From contig NC_023756.2 of assembly GCF_000499845.2 (NCBI RefSeq), forward strand, positions 3,187,332-3,251,331: a stretch of DNA of 64,000 bases. Direction: 5' to 3'. This stretch comes from Phaseolus vulgaris. Taxonomy: Eukaryota; Streptophyta; Magnoliopsida; Fabales; Fabaceae. Below the pieces are notes generated by a model that was not told where the DNA came from, did not search any database, and saw nothing but the letters and a program-made list of their open reading frames with translations. This document shows, piece after piece, positions 1-10,040 of the stretch (position 1 is the stretch's first letter; each line of letters begins with the position of its first letter). A program made the position numbers and the translations under genes.

Positions 1-94
1 CCACGGAAATCATTTTGTCCAGGTATAAACTAAACCAATCAAGATTGATGTGCTAAATCAAGATTTGTGTACCTTATATTTATTACCTTTATAG

Positions 95-241
95 GTCAAG
101 CTCAAAGATGGTTGTCCAATTCCACCTACGGATATATTGTGGGCATCACATCGTTATCCGGCGGCCCAAACTTGGTCAACATACTACACTAGCCGGATAC
201 AAGTTTATACCCAACTAATGTCCATTAGACGATATTTGTAA
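95..241 (+). CDS. Possible 3'-terminal exon of an unrecognised gene
   Basis: An acceptor-like TTTATAG is followed by 48 open codons and a TAA. The peptide begins VKLKDGCPIPPTDILWASHR and ends SIRRYL. The composition is rich in W, Y and R and looks protein-like rather than AT-rich noise. It lies just outside the PMD gene and on the opposite strand, so it could be the last exon of a transposase or accessory gene of the same element. I do not recognise the family. The rest of the gene would lie left of the window. Confidence 0.3.
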   Translation, partial: VKLKDGCPIPPTDILWASHRYPAAQTWSTYYTSRIQVYTQLMSIRRYL

Positions 242-318
242 TTATAACATTTGTAATAGCATAATTTAGATTTATGGATGTTTAGTACATTTGCAGTTGT
301 CCTACAATATTCACTGAA

Positions 319-500
319 GTCACTGTTATGCCTATGGATTAAAAAATCCGGAAGTCACTGTTATGCCTACGGATAAAAAAATCCGGAAGTCACAGTTATG
401 CCTACGGATAAAAAAATTCGGAAGTCACAATTATGCCTACGGATAAAAATATCCGTAAGTCATACTTTTGCCTACGGATAAATATATGCGTAAGCCAGTG
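319..500. repeat. Minisatellite of about 35 bp with palindromic core (left flank of PMD gene)
   Basis: About five units of roughly 35 bp, each with the imperfect palindrome CGGATAAAAAAATCCG followed by a GAAGTCAC...TTATGCCTA spacer. A related array lies on the other side of the PMD gene, so both probably belong to one transposable element. Confidence 0.8.
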
Positions 501-514
501 ATTTCTGTACTAAT

Positions 515-608
515 GATCATATTGAAACATATAAGGATCATATTGAAACATATAAAATAAAAGTAACGTGAAGCAAGAACCGATAAGGATCATATTGAAA
601 CATATAAT
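515..608. repeat. Three copies of a 19-20 bp motif
   Basis: GATCATATTGAAACATATA occurs at about 515, 536 and 588. The first two copies are in direct tandem and the third follows about 50 bp later. They lie just downstream of the PMD gene's 3' end, probably in non-coding DNA of the same element. Confidence 0.8.
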
Positions 609-689
609 TAAGGTTCAGATACATTGTCATGGATCAAAATATTACATAAAAAGAAATCGTAATACATCTGACATATTGAGAAATCCTAA

Positions 690-2467
690 TCAATCATTCC
701 TATGTGCATGTCTCCTGACATAAACAGCTCTTTCATCAGTCGCTCCTCGTGCTAACGTAATGGCTGCTTGTATGCCTTCCCAAACAGGGCTGCCCTCCAC
801 GACATCGCCATGATCAAGTAATGGCTGCAATGTCTCTGTAATTCTACGACAAATACCCTACAAGCATAAATGACATACTATTAGAAAAAAACAATAGAAA
901 TTAATATCTTAACAAGGTTAGAAGCATACCAGAGCAGGATGTGACTCCTCATGATGACTTGGCACTGCTTCGTGATGACGTGCATCTGAGGGTACCGGTA
1001 CAGGACGGTCATCCTCATCTGTATTAATCACATATGGATGTGATACAGATCTAAACCAACCCATGTACTCTTGAACGCAAGCGTCAGGATGACGTGCTAT
1101 GGCATAGTCATGTATGACATAATCATTGAAATGTAACCATCGACGGTCCATTTCATTTGTATCCGGATGACCATGTCCAATTACAGATGGGTTGCGAGGG
1201 ATGATCTGTGTATAGCCATACTGACGCAGAACACGTTCTGGCATGTGCAGCTGTGTCCAATTTCCAAGCCTCAAATAACCACAGAATAAGGAAATCCACT
1301 CGAATGGACGTTCTTCCCTGTGCTCGTTGTATGGACAAAACCGAATGGAAGCTGGTGTCAATGTATCCAACTGTGATCGTACAACAACAATTGAAGTACC
1401 TTTTCCAGCATCATACAGCCTGCACCGAGGTTGATCTTCAGAATACAATGCTTGCATACGTCTCATCCCTATAGACGGGAAATGCTCATAAATCCACCCC
1501 TGCAACAATGTTGCATAACCAGCTAGTTGCTTTGTATTTGCATAACTACAATCTCCTAGTTGTTCATACATGTGAGTTAGGGCAGCTGCTGCCCAAGAAT
1601 ATCCCCCGGTAAGCCTCAAATCAACAAAAAATCCAAGATAAAACACACTTACTGATGTAGCACTCTTGTCCGCAAAAATAGTGCAACCGACAAGGTGAAG
1701 TAAGTATGCTCTGGCAGCCACAGTCCACTACCTCCTTGAGCATGCATCTTGATACACTTCTCTTAACCAGCTAAGGCGCACATGAGCTCCCCGACAGTGT
1801 CTTGTTTCTTCAGATGCAAGTGCATGGTCAACACGGAGGGCTTCTACCAATAAATCAGTCGTCGAATCAGAATCTAAGGTTTCCTGTGTGTAAAAATGAC
1901 CGACAATGGGTAAATGTAACAAATTTGACACATCATCAAGAGTGATGGTCATCTCCCCAACCGGTAAATGAAAACTGTTTGTCTCTGCATGCCACCTCTC
2001 TACAAAAGCACACAGCAGTCCTCGGTCTAGACTCTCATAACTAGCATGAAGCAGACCACCTAAGCCAGACAATTCTACAGCAGCTTCTATGCGCTCATGA
2101 GGTGCTCCTAACTTATTTATCTTCCTCCCATGTGAAACGACCTTCAGCTCACCACGATCCTACAATAATCAACATATATCATCAATAATCAGGAATACAT
2201 AACAAATACAAAAATTTATTTTTCATTACTTACCAAACCATCCCACAACTGTTTGGCTACGTGATGTTCATAATTAACAAGTAAGGACTTATCCAATGGC
2301 CCTCCTGGATAGCCTTCATCATCAACTTCAACTTCTTCTTGTTCAATATAATCTTCAAACTCTTGATTTGGAATTGAAGTACTAGACCCACCCCGTTTTC
2401 TTCTAATCGATGCAGTTGGACGCACACGATCCAAATTAGAACTTCCTCCACCTCTAGTCCGCACCAT
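690..2467 (-). pseudogene. Plant mobile domain (PMD) protein gene with one in-frame stop
   Basis: Three exons on the minus strand: 2467-2234, 2159-930 and 857-690, all with GT-AG borders and intron phase 0, 544 codons including the stop. The start ATG gives MVRTRGGGSS. Exon 2 encodes the PMD found in MAIN-like and 'phosphatase 7 long form homolog' proteins: a DRGELKVVSHGRK lead-in, a PVGEMTITLDDVSNLLHLPI motif and AARAYLLHLVGCTIFADKSA. The frame is open throughout except for a TAG at 1730-1728, directly before WTVAARAYLL, where relatives have a sense codon. These genes occur both inside Mutator-type transposons and as domesticated silencing factors. The flanking minisatellites favour a transposon copy. 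The PMD identity is confident; the pseudogene status rests on this one codon. Confidence 0.8.
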
Positions 2468-2554
2468 CTTACATTTCATAAAAGTAACATTCAATCCAAC
2501 ATATATAACAAAATTATAACACATATAGTTTAAAACACTTGTGAAAAATTTCAC

Positions 2555-2870
2555 ACTAATACGGATATTAATATCCGCAGACCAATAACAACATTCCGGA
2601 TAAAAATATCCGCAAGTCAAACGTAGCTTATGGATAAAAATATCCGGAACCCACTTTTGAATTACGAACAAAAAAATCCAGAACCAATTCTTGCACTACG
2701 GATAAAAATATCCGTAAGCCATTAATGAAGTCCGGATGAAAAAATCCGGATGCCAATATTCTTCTGCGGATAAATTTATCCGGAACCAAATGGTGGTCTA
2801 CGGATAAAATTATCCGGAAGCAAATGGTGATCTGCGGATAAAATTATCCAGAATGTACTACTCTACGAAG
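2555..2870. repeat. Minisatellite with palindromic core (right flank of PMD gene)
   Basis: About eight units of 33-38 bp built around CGGATAAAAATATCCG or CGGATAAATTTATCCG, separated by GAAG/GAACC spacers. This is the same core as the array at 319-500. It lies directly upstream of the PMD start codon, so it probably sits in the element's promoter or 5' leader. Most units keep pairing arms although their middles differ. Confidence 0.8.
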
Positions 2871-2934
2871 AAAAATCCATGAACGGTACCTCAACTTCTT
2901 TGACGATGAAGCACTCACGACGAAGCAAACCAAC

Positions 2935-3200
2935 TCTGCTCACGGTGGCTCACGGTGGCTAACGGTGTCTCCCTGCAACTTCATGGTGGCTGCTGCTGCT
3001 TCACGGTGGCTGCTGCTTCACGGTGAAGAAGAAGAAGAAGAAGAAGAAGAACCCTATTGTTGGGTGCAGGCATTGGGTGCAGATCATAATTTAAGTGTTT
3101 TTAATTTCATTAAGGGTAATATGGTCTTTTCACAAATCTGATTGGGTGCCAGTCACAAAGCATTGGGTGCAGGGAGAATGAGCCTAATTCTTGAACCATA
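2935..3200. repeat. TCACGGTGGC and GAA repeats, then GGGTGCAG motifs
   Basis: TCACGGTGGCTGCTGCT-like repeats (2939-3025) are followed by (GAA)n at 3027-3050. After that come three copies of ATTGGGTGCAG or ATTGGGTGCC between 3060 and 3172. The last, near 3160-3180, leads into GGGAGAATGAGCC and may mark the element's right terminus. The matching left terminus would lie outside the window, so this is only suggested. Confidence 0.5.
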
Positions 3201-3259
3201 CACTTCTACAGCACAATAGCAGAACCCTAAAAATATATAAAAAATAAAAACAATTTATG

Positions 3260-3867
3260 GTAATCAAGGTTACATATATATTAGTTTTTTAATCTATAAA
3301 TTAATTTCTAAATTAATATCTAATTAATTATTAAGATTTTAGGTACCAATTTTAAAATCTAAAATTGCTAGATAGCTAATTAGATACCAATTTAAAACTA
3401 ATTTATAAATTTCATTTATAATAAAAATTATTTTAAATATCAGTAATTTTTTATCTTTAAATTAATATCTAATTTAATCAGTATATATTATTTTTATTAA
3501 CATTAAAAAAAATTAACCAATTTTAGAAACAAAATAATTAGTTGCTATAGTGACTAAATTAGATATTGTTTTAAAGACTAAAAAAATTATTGATTTCTAA
3601 ATTAATTTTTATTAAAGATAAATAGTTTCTAAATTGATATCTCATCATCTACTAAAATTTTATCTACCAATTATTTAGATTCTAAACTTGGTAGCAAAAA
3701 CCTTGATAGTTAATTAGATACCAATTTAAAAATTATTTATTAATTATAAAAATTAATTTAAAAATTAATAATTTTTTCTAATTTTAAAAATAATATCTAA
3801 TTTAGTCATATAATAATTAAAAAAATTAATTTTAAAATTAATTTTTATTTAATAATTTTCTTGTTAC
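3260..3867. mobile_element. Decayed CACTA-type MITE sequence
   Basis: AT-rich DNA with TAGATACCAATTTAAAA, GGTAGCAAAAACCTTG and ATAATTAGTTGCTATAGTGAC, all shared with the better-preserved MITEs at 6037-6476 and 29342-29730. The right end reads AATAATTTTCTTGTTACA, a mutated version of the family terminus GATTTTCTTGTAGTG. The left end cannot be placed, and there may be two overlapping copies (about 3260-3500 and 3501-3867). Confidence 0.5.
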
Positions 3868-5053
3868 ATAACAATATTGAAAAGGAAGGATAAAGGTGCA
3901 AACATGGAACACACATGGGAAGAAGAAAGAAGGAGTGACCTTTGGTGAGAGATAGAGATGAATGAAAGTTTAAAGGTGAAAGGTGAAACAGACATATAAA
4001 CGTAGAGACAGACACAGTGCCATCAATTTGTTCTTTCCAGCAACAAGACAACTTAGAACAAATCGAAATTAAACAAAGCTTTGATTGATCCAACATTAGT
4101 TTCTCATTATCTTATTATATGTCACCTTTATGAATGCAAATATTCTTATCATATCAACGAAATGTTCTGTCAAATAATTATTGTTTGCCCATAATGGAAA
4201 TATTCACTGTTTTTCCCCTTCCATCTCTCTTACTTTTCTTCCTCCTTCTCTTCTCCTTTAAATTCTTCCATTTTTTTCATCAAGTTTTTAATCATGCAAT
4301 TTGATGAAAAATATGGTTTTGATATTAGGCTTGTTTTCTTAAGTATATAGATATCATGAACTTTTGACTTGAGACTAAAAAATTAAATTAAATTAAAAAA
4401 TAAAAAATAATTAATCACTATATTAACAAAATTAAATTAAATTAAAAAATAAAAAATAATTAATCACTATATTAACAAAATTAAATATTATTTTAAAAAT
4501 TAAAAAAATATAATTTTGAATAGAAGATCGAAACAATTTTCTCTTAAATTTAGAAACAAAAAGGTTGAATGATTATACAGTGAATATGTTTTGCTTTTAA
4601 GCTTTTAAAATAAGGTTCATGTGATGAAAAAAATTGAAAATTAAATAGATGGTTATTTTCTTTTTGTTGTTTTGGACACATTGATGTAGATAATAATAAT
4701 AATTCACACATTAGTCAACAGTGTGCAGTTCTGAATTCCCATGTCAGCAGCTCCTCTAGATTCTGAACATGAAAGCCATTTGTCCATTAGCATGCAAATA
4801 TTTATGAGGCTTAGCACCAAAGATATGGCTGTTGGATCCACACCTCTGCAATTGTCATTATCAATGCATCTTAACCATTGGATAACAATTTTAACCAAAC
4901 ACATTTTAACATCTTCTATCACTTCCCTTCTTCTCTTCTTCACCTCCATATTCAACTAGGTAAAAAACACTTTTGCTTGCCATAAATGACATAGCTCAAT
5001 GATGTATTAAATATTTTACAACATCTTTCAACCATACTAGTTTTTTATATTAT
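3868..5053. other. AT-rich intergenic DNA with a 49-bp tandem duplication
   Basis: No gene is supported. Within it, 4381-4480 holds two essentially identical 49-bp units containing TTAATCACTATATTAACAAA. Short open frames at 3845-4096 and 4704-4959 have no recognisable protein features. Confidence 0.6.
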
Positions 5054-5290
5054 TGTTAAAGATATCACATCTCCTAAAAATTAAAATTTTTCATAATATA
5101 TAAATTGGTACAAATCTTATCTGATGAAGTTGAATTAAACTTAAAGTCAACTTCTTAATATGGTATCAGAGTAGGTTTGAGCCTATCAGGTCATCCATTA
5201 TCGGCTTGTCATCGGACCACCTAAATATATTATCTGACACAAACTGTTACTCTCAACGTATGGACAATATATAAATGAATGCTAATCTTA
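5054..5290 (+). mobile_element. TRIM-like LTR retroelement fragment
   Basis: An LTR-like stretch with ATATCACATC near its start ends in CTTCTTAATA. It is followed at 5161-5172 by TGGTATCAGAGT, which matches the primer-binding site complementary to plant initiator-Met tRNA. The next sequence (CATCGGACCACCTAAATA) is shared with the copy at 32529-32812. No coding capacity is seen and the 3' LTR is truncated. Confidence 0.6.
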
Positions 5291-5413
5291 CTTTATAGAC
5301 TTTGTTCACTTTTTTAATAGTTACATACAACAGTTAATACAATGTTACTGCATTGGGACACAACACTGTGAGTGCAGACATGGCAGCAATGTTTTATATG
5401 CTTCTTAGAGATT

Positions 5414-5640
5414 GAAAAAATGCAGCATGCATTATCTTTCACTGGCCAATAAATTCAAAAGAGTGTGATATACAATGTTTTCTAGAGAACCGTTGCTCTA
5501 AACTCTAGCAGAGGTTAGGGCCATGAGAGAATGTCAGAGTGAGGAGTGAAAACAGAAGGGTTAGGAAAATTACCTAGCTTCATGTCACAGCAACCGACAG
5601 TGGCCTACTTTTTTTTTGTCTGTGCACTAGTGTAATGAAC
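5414..5640. repeat. Block shared with ABCB19 intron 9
   Basis: About 225 bp resembles 13847-14078 in the same orientation. Shared stretches include GAACCGTTGCT, CTCTAGCAGAGGTTAGGGCC, ATGTCAGAGTGAGGAG and CACCTAGCTTCATGTCA (one base differs here). No terminal repeats are visible, and it does not look coding on either strand. Confidence 0.75.
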
Positions 5641-6036
5641 AAGATGTTAAATAAAAGAAGAGTAGTAATTGTTCAAAGGTTGAACTCATAATTAATCTTT
5701 AATTAATGGCTAATGTCTTTAAATAGTCAAAGGAAGTTGCGGATTAGGACTTAAGGATATAAATAGATTTAAGACAGTATTGTTAGAAATGTGGATTTGG
5801 AGAGTAGGTTTTGGTTGGATAAGGAAGGTTTATGGAATGAAATTTTAGATTTCAAATATAGGGTGGAAGAGAAATCAGGACCAGTAGTATGATAAAATCA
5901 ATAGGGTGATGGAGGATTGGGGATACAATTTGAGAACAATATACAATGGGAAGATAGATAGGTATGGAAACACCATGAAACATAAGCATATACATGGTTG
6001 AGTCCATCTATAAGATATTTTAAAAATTATGTAGTA

Positions 6037-6476
6037 CATTATAAGAAAATTATTAAATAGAAATTAGCTTTAAAGACTAAAATAATTTATTACTATTTGA
6101 CTAAATTAGAGATATTTTATAAATTAAAAAAAATTATTGGTATATAAAGTAGTTTTTATTATGAATAAAAACTTATAAAATGATTAAATTGATATGTGAT
6201 TATTAGTTACCAAAGTTTTAGATATTTACTGTTTTGCATTCTAAATGAGTCTCTATTAGTCTTTTATAAACTAATTTAGAATCTAATAGCTAAAACTTTG
6301 GTAGCTAATTTAGATACTAATTTAAAAATCATTTTATAAAATTTTATTGATAATAGAAACCACTTTAGATATAAATAATTTTTTAGTCACTAAATTAGTA
6401 TATAATTTAGTCAATATAGTGACTAATTATTTTTTGTCTCTAATTTTGGTTACTATTTAATGATTTTCTTGTAGTG
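6037..6476. mobile_element. CACTA-type MITE inserted in the LINE
   Basis: 440 bp with terminal inverted repeats CATTATAAGAAAAT and the complement of GATTTTCTTGTAGTG. It is flanked by the 3-bp duplication GTA (6034-6036 and 6477-6479), as expected for CACTA superfamily transposases. It has no coding capacity. The interior folds back on itself, with sub-terminal AAATAGAAATTAGCTTTAAAG-like arms. Confidence 0.85.
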
Positions 6477-7533
6477 GTAGGAGAAGTCAAGTGTTTGTAT
6501 GAGAAGTTTTTTAAGGCTAAAAGCACTCTCATCATCATAGTGCATACCTGAAGAGTTATACACAATAGAGTACCAATTAGGGAGAATCTTAGTAGAAGAA
6601 GTGTAAAGTTGGAGAACGGTTTATGTGTCTTTTGTGGCAAATAGAGGAATATGTCAACCACTTATTCCTAAAGTGTGAAACTACCTTGGCTATATGAAAT
6701 TGTTGTTACAATTGGATCAGGTAAGTCATTGCTTTGCATTCTGAACCAAAGCATCACTTTTGCCAATTTAAGAGTTTGAAGTTGAATAAGGCTAGAAATA
6801 GAGCATGGAGGTGCACATGGATTGTCATTATTGCATAAATTTGGAAACAAGGGAATCACATTATTTTTAAGAATGTTAAACCTGATCCAGTAGAAATTTT
6901 ACTCTTGATTAACTCAAAATTAGGTCTTAGATATCTGGTAAAGAAAAATATGCATTGTTTTCATACTCTAATTGGTGCTTTAATCCAATTACATGTTTGA
7001 ATTCATTTATGTACAAATGTTCCAATAGGAGGTAAATGCAGGTTGTACATATATCTCTACCTTTATTGTGTCTAATAAGTTAATTGAGTTCTTTGTGGTG
7101 TAGTCCAGTTGGAAGTTGTTTATGTGATTGTAGGTTGACTAAACAAAGTTGGAGGTTACAAACATAACCCAACACCTACAGGACTAACCAGTATGGGGAC
7201 ATATCTTCCTCTCTCAAATGGCTACCACAACACTGCTTATGACAAAATTTCACATGATGAGGTATTGGAAATGGGATATATGGGTGGGGAGGGGAATGTT
7301 TTGGTGCAGGGACTCATTTTAGGTGTAGTGACTTTACACAACCGTGAAGGCTTTTGCATGCAAGAGTCTTGTAATAACTTTTTGTTGGTGTTTGAGTTTT
7401 TTGTATTGTTGGTTGGTCTTGTATGTTGTGATAGCCCATTTGGCTACATTAATTGTAAACTCCTTTTGTATATGGGTTGAAGCACCCTTTAAATACTTCA
7501 AATTATTCTATTTATTTTTTGTCAATAAAAAAA

Positions 7534-7910
7534 GGGTTAAATATGTTTTTTTGTCCCTTTTCTTTCACGCGAAATTGGTTTTTGTCCTTAGTCCAAACTT
7601 TAGACCTCCTAGATACTTGTAGTATGGAAACTATTGGAATAAGTCATTGTCATATTTTTTTTAAGTGGCAAACAAAATTCTAGTGTGGACTAAGATGTTA
7701 AAATATTTCATGTTGACTCATTGCTGACGTTGATGTCATAATATTATAATACAACTCATGTTAGAAATTTGTTTGTTATGTAAAAAAAACACTACTAAAG
7801 ACTCAATCCAATAATTTCCTTACTACAAGTATCAAGGAGATCTAAAGTTTGGAGTATGAACAAAAATTAATTTAGCGTTATAGTACATGGACAAAAAACA
7901 TATTTAACCC
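7534..7910. mobile_element. Foldback MITE inserted in the LINE poly-A tail
   Basis: 377 bp with inverted-repeat arms of about 95 bp. Both arms begin GGGTTAAATATGTTTTTT and both contain CTCCTWGATACTTGTAGTA. The 8-bp repeat TAAAAAAA on each side (7526-7533, 7911-7918) would be the target duplication. Because it lies in a poly-A tail, the exact size is ambiguous. An 8-9 bp duplication fits hAT or Mutator superfamilies. Confidence 0.8.
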
Positions 7911-7932
7911 TAAAAAAATATCTTTAAATAGT

Positions 7933-9985
7933 ATCTTTGAAAAATGGAGGTAACAAATCAAAGATAGTTAACATTTTAATCCTAGATCATTTGGTTAAAG
8001 AAGACTAAACCTACCATTTACACGAATTATTGGAGTAAAATAATTATAAATAATAAGTATTGTAAGGACCTATAAAATAGCTTTAGAATAGAAGTAGTAT
8101 ATTTAAAATGACACCTGAATATTTTATTATTAAATTAAAAAATATATATAAATAAAAAAAATGAGTTATTCATCATGTTTCATTTTAAAAGAACTACCAT
8201 CTCTCTAATTTTTTCCTTTTTCTTTCCTCTCCCTTCTTTCTAACTTACCCATTTGTCATCACACTGACAATCGGAGTCCGCCATTAAATTTCTGACAACA
8301 AATATTGCAAGACTGCCCGATTAGAGTTTTAGACAAACTAAGTTCATTTGTGCTCATTTTTTCTTAGAGTGAGTTTTAAACATTTTAGGTTTGTATTTTG
8401 TAGATGTTTTGCATGTGATGTTTTTAGTTTCACAATTAGTCCCTATTGGTTCAGAGTCCTAGTGATATAGTTAAATTTTTTAATCTAAACTTTGTGCTGC
8501 AGGTTAAACTATCCTTGGACTTTGTAAGATTAGAACTCTTTGTGAGCACATCTACTTCTTCTCAGGTAATGTAAGTTAGTTTTATTTTTTTTCAATAGAA
8601 CCCTAGGTTGGAAATAAAGAATATATATGTTGACAAAGTATAACTACCATTATGAGTAAAGAGTATTGCCATTCTAATGTTGTACGTTTGTGAAGATATA
8701 AGTTTGAATGTAATTTTTGATGAAAAATAGGTATGGGATCAGTTTTTGCTTAAACGGGGAATCTCACTCAGACGAGACCCATTTTCGTCCAAATGAGAGA
8801 AAATCTCACTCAAATAAAAATGGGGTGAATTTTGGAGTGTTATCGGGTTAATTATCGCTCAAGCGAGAGGATTTTTGTTCAAAAAAAATTAAAAGAACTT
8901 AAATTTTAAATATGCACTATAAAAAAATATTTTTTAAATGTGAAATCATAAAAGTTTGTTATACACAAGAAAAGAAATAAGAATTACAAATTAAAAATCG
9001 AAACCAATCTAAAATAAAATGCAAAAAAAAATAGTTTAGTTTAATCTGTATTTTTTTTATGTTAAAACTAACGAAATCATACCGTATATAATTTTTTTTC
9101 ATTCATATGTATTTTTAATTAAAAATAGAACCATAAACACCACATTTTGGATGTATAAAAAGTATTTCTTATAATTAGACCATAATTTAAGTGTTAGATT
9201 GACTAATTATTTGGTTATTTTGTTAAATATTATAATATTTTACTTTAAAAGACTTGTATTCATGATTTTTATTTCTGATATGACTGCAGTTTTTTATTTT
9301 AAAGAAATTGATACTGACTAATATTTTATATTTTAATGAAATCCTATTTTTTTCTAATTTATTCTCATATTTATCATCTGCTTTTATCTATTTGAAGAAA
9401 TGATGTGTATATTGAAAAGCAACGACATTTTAATAAGATTATTTAAAAAATTATATATTTATTATTGTTCTTTGTGTGAAAAAGGAATTAAGTCGTGATT
9501 GTGAGACTGGGAAAATACCATTTTAAAAATGTATTTCCTGTTTTTAACATCAAATTACAATACAAAATTTACACATAACAATTAAAATTAAAATAAATTT
9601 TAAATCTCCAATATATTAACTATTTTTACTTTGAATGTAGATAATAAATTATAACATTTTAGTTTAAATTTTATATATTTATATTTTGTTTTTTTCTCTA
9701 ATCTTTGGAATAGTCTTACATTACTTTTTTAGGTTACTTTGGATTGATCTGAGAATTGGTTAATTTTACTTTGGTTTGAAGTGGTAGAAGAAAAGAAAAA
9801 GAAAAAGTGTTAGATTACATGCATATGCACATTGGCATGTGATTAATATAATAATTGATAAGCCATAATAGATCACTTTGTCCTCAAGGTACAAACCTCA
9901 TCATCATATCCCACATATCTACACCTAAAAACACATGAGATAACATAATTATCACCCCACAAGGTCATATTTATCAAATAAAAAA
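7933..9985. other. AT-rich intergenic DNA downstream of ABCB19
   Basis: No gene is supported. A more GC-rich patch at about 8750-8880 repeats CTCACTCA/GACGAGACC-like motifs, probably a decayed dispersed repeat. The rest is AT-rich single-copy-looking sequence. Confidence 0.6.
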
Positions 9986-9987
9986 CA

Positions 9988-10034
9988 ATAATCTCTCTCT
10001 CTGTTTCTCTCTCTGTTTCTCTCTGTCTCTCTCT
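9988..10034. repeat. CT-rich microsatellite next to the ABCB19 stop codon
   Basis: (CT)n interrupted by TGTTT, a few bases from the ABCB19 stop at 10043-10041. It would lie in the transcript's 3' UTR, read as a GA-rich tract. Confidence 0.9.
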
Positions 10035-10040
10035 CATTCA

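Larger units (their letters stand above)
5716..7932 (+). mobile_element. 5'-truncated LINE with target-site duplication, carrying two nested MITEs
   Basis: Both outer ends carry the 12-bp direct repeat TCTTTAAATAGT (5716-5727 and 7921-7932). The body starts in the C-terminal part of a LINE reverse transcriptase: CGLGLKDINRFKTVLLEMWI, then a VYGMKF stretch. After an interruption it resumes with the zinc-binding zf-RVT region (EYVNHLFLKCETTLAI, then IWKQGNHIIFKNVKPDPVEI). It ends with a 3' UTR containing GGGTTGAAGCACCCTTTAAA and a poly-A tail at about 7526. Stops and frame changes make it non-functional. MITEs at 6037-6476 and 7534-7910 inserted later. Truncated 5' end, A-tail and target duplication are classic signs of LINE insertion. 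Confidence 0.8.

Noticed and set aside
6440..6859. Minus-strand frames near the LINE
   Set aside because: Antisense shadows of the LINE zf-RVT region on the plus strand.
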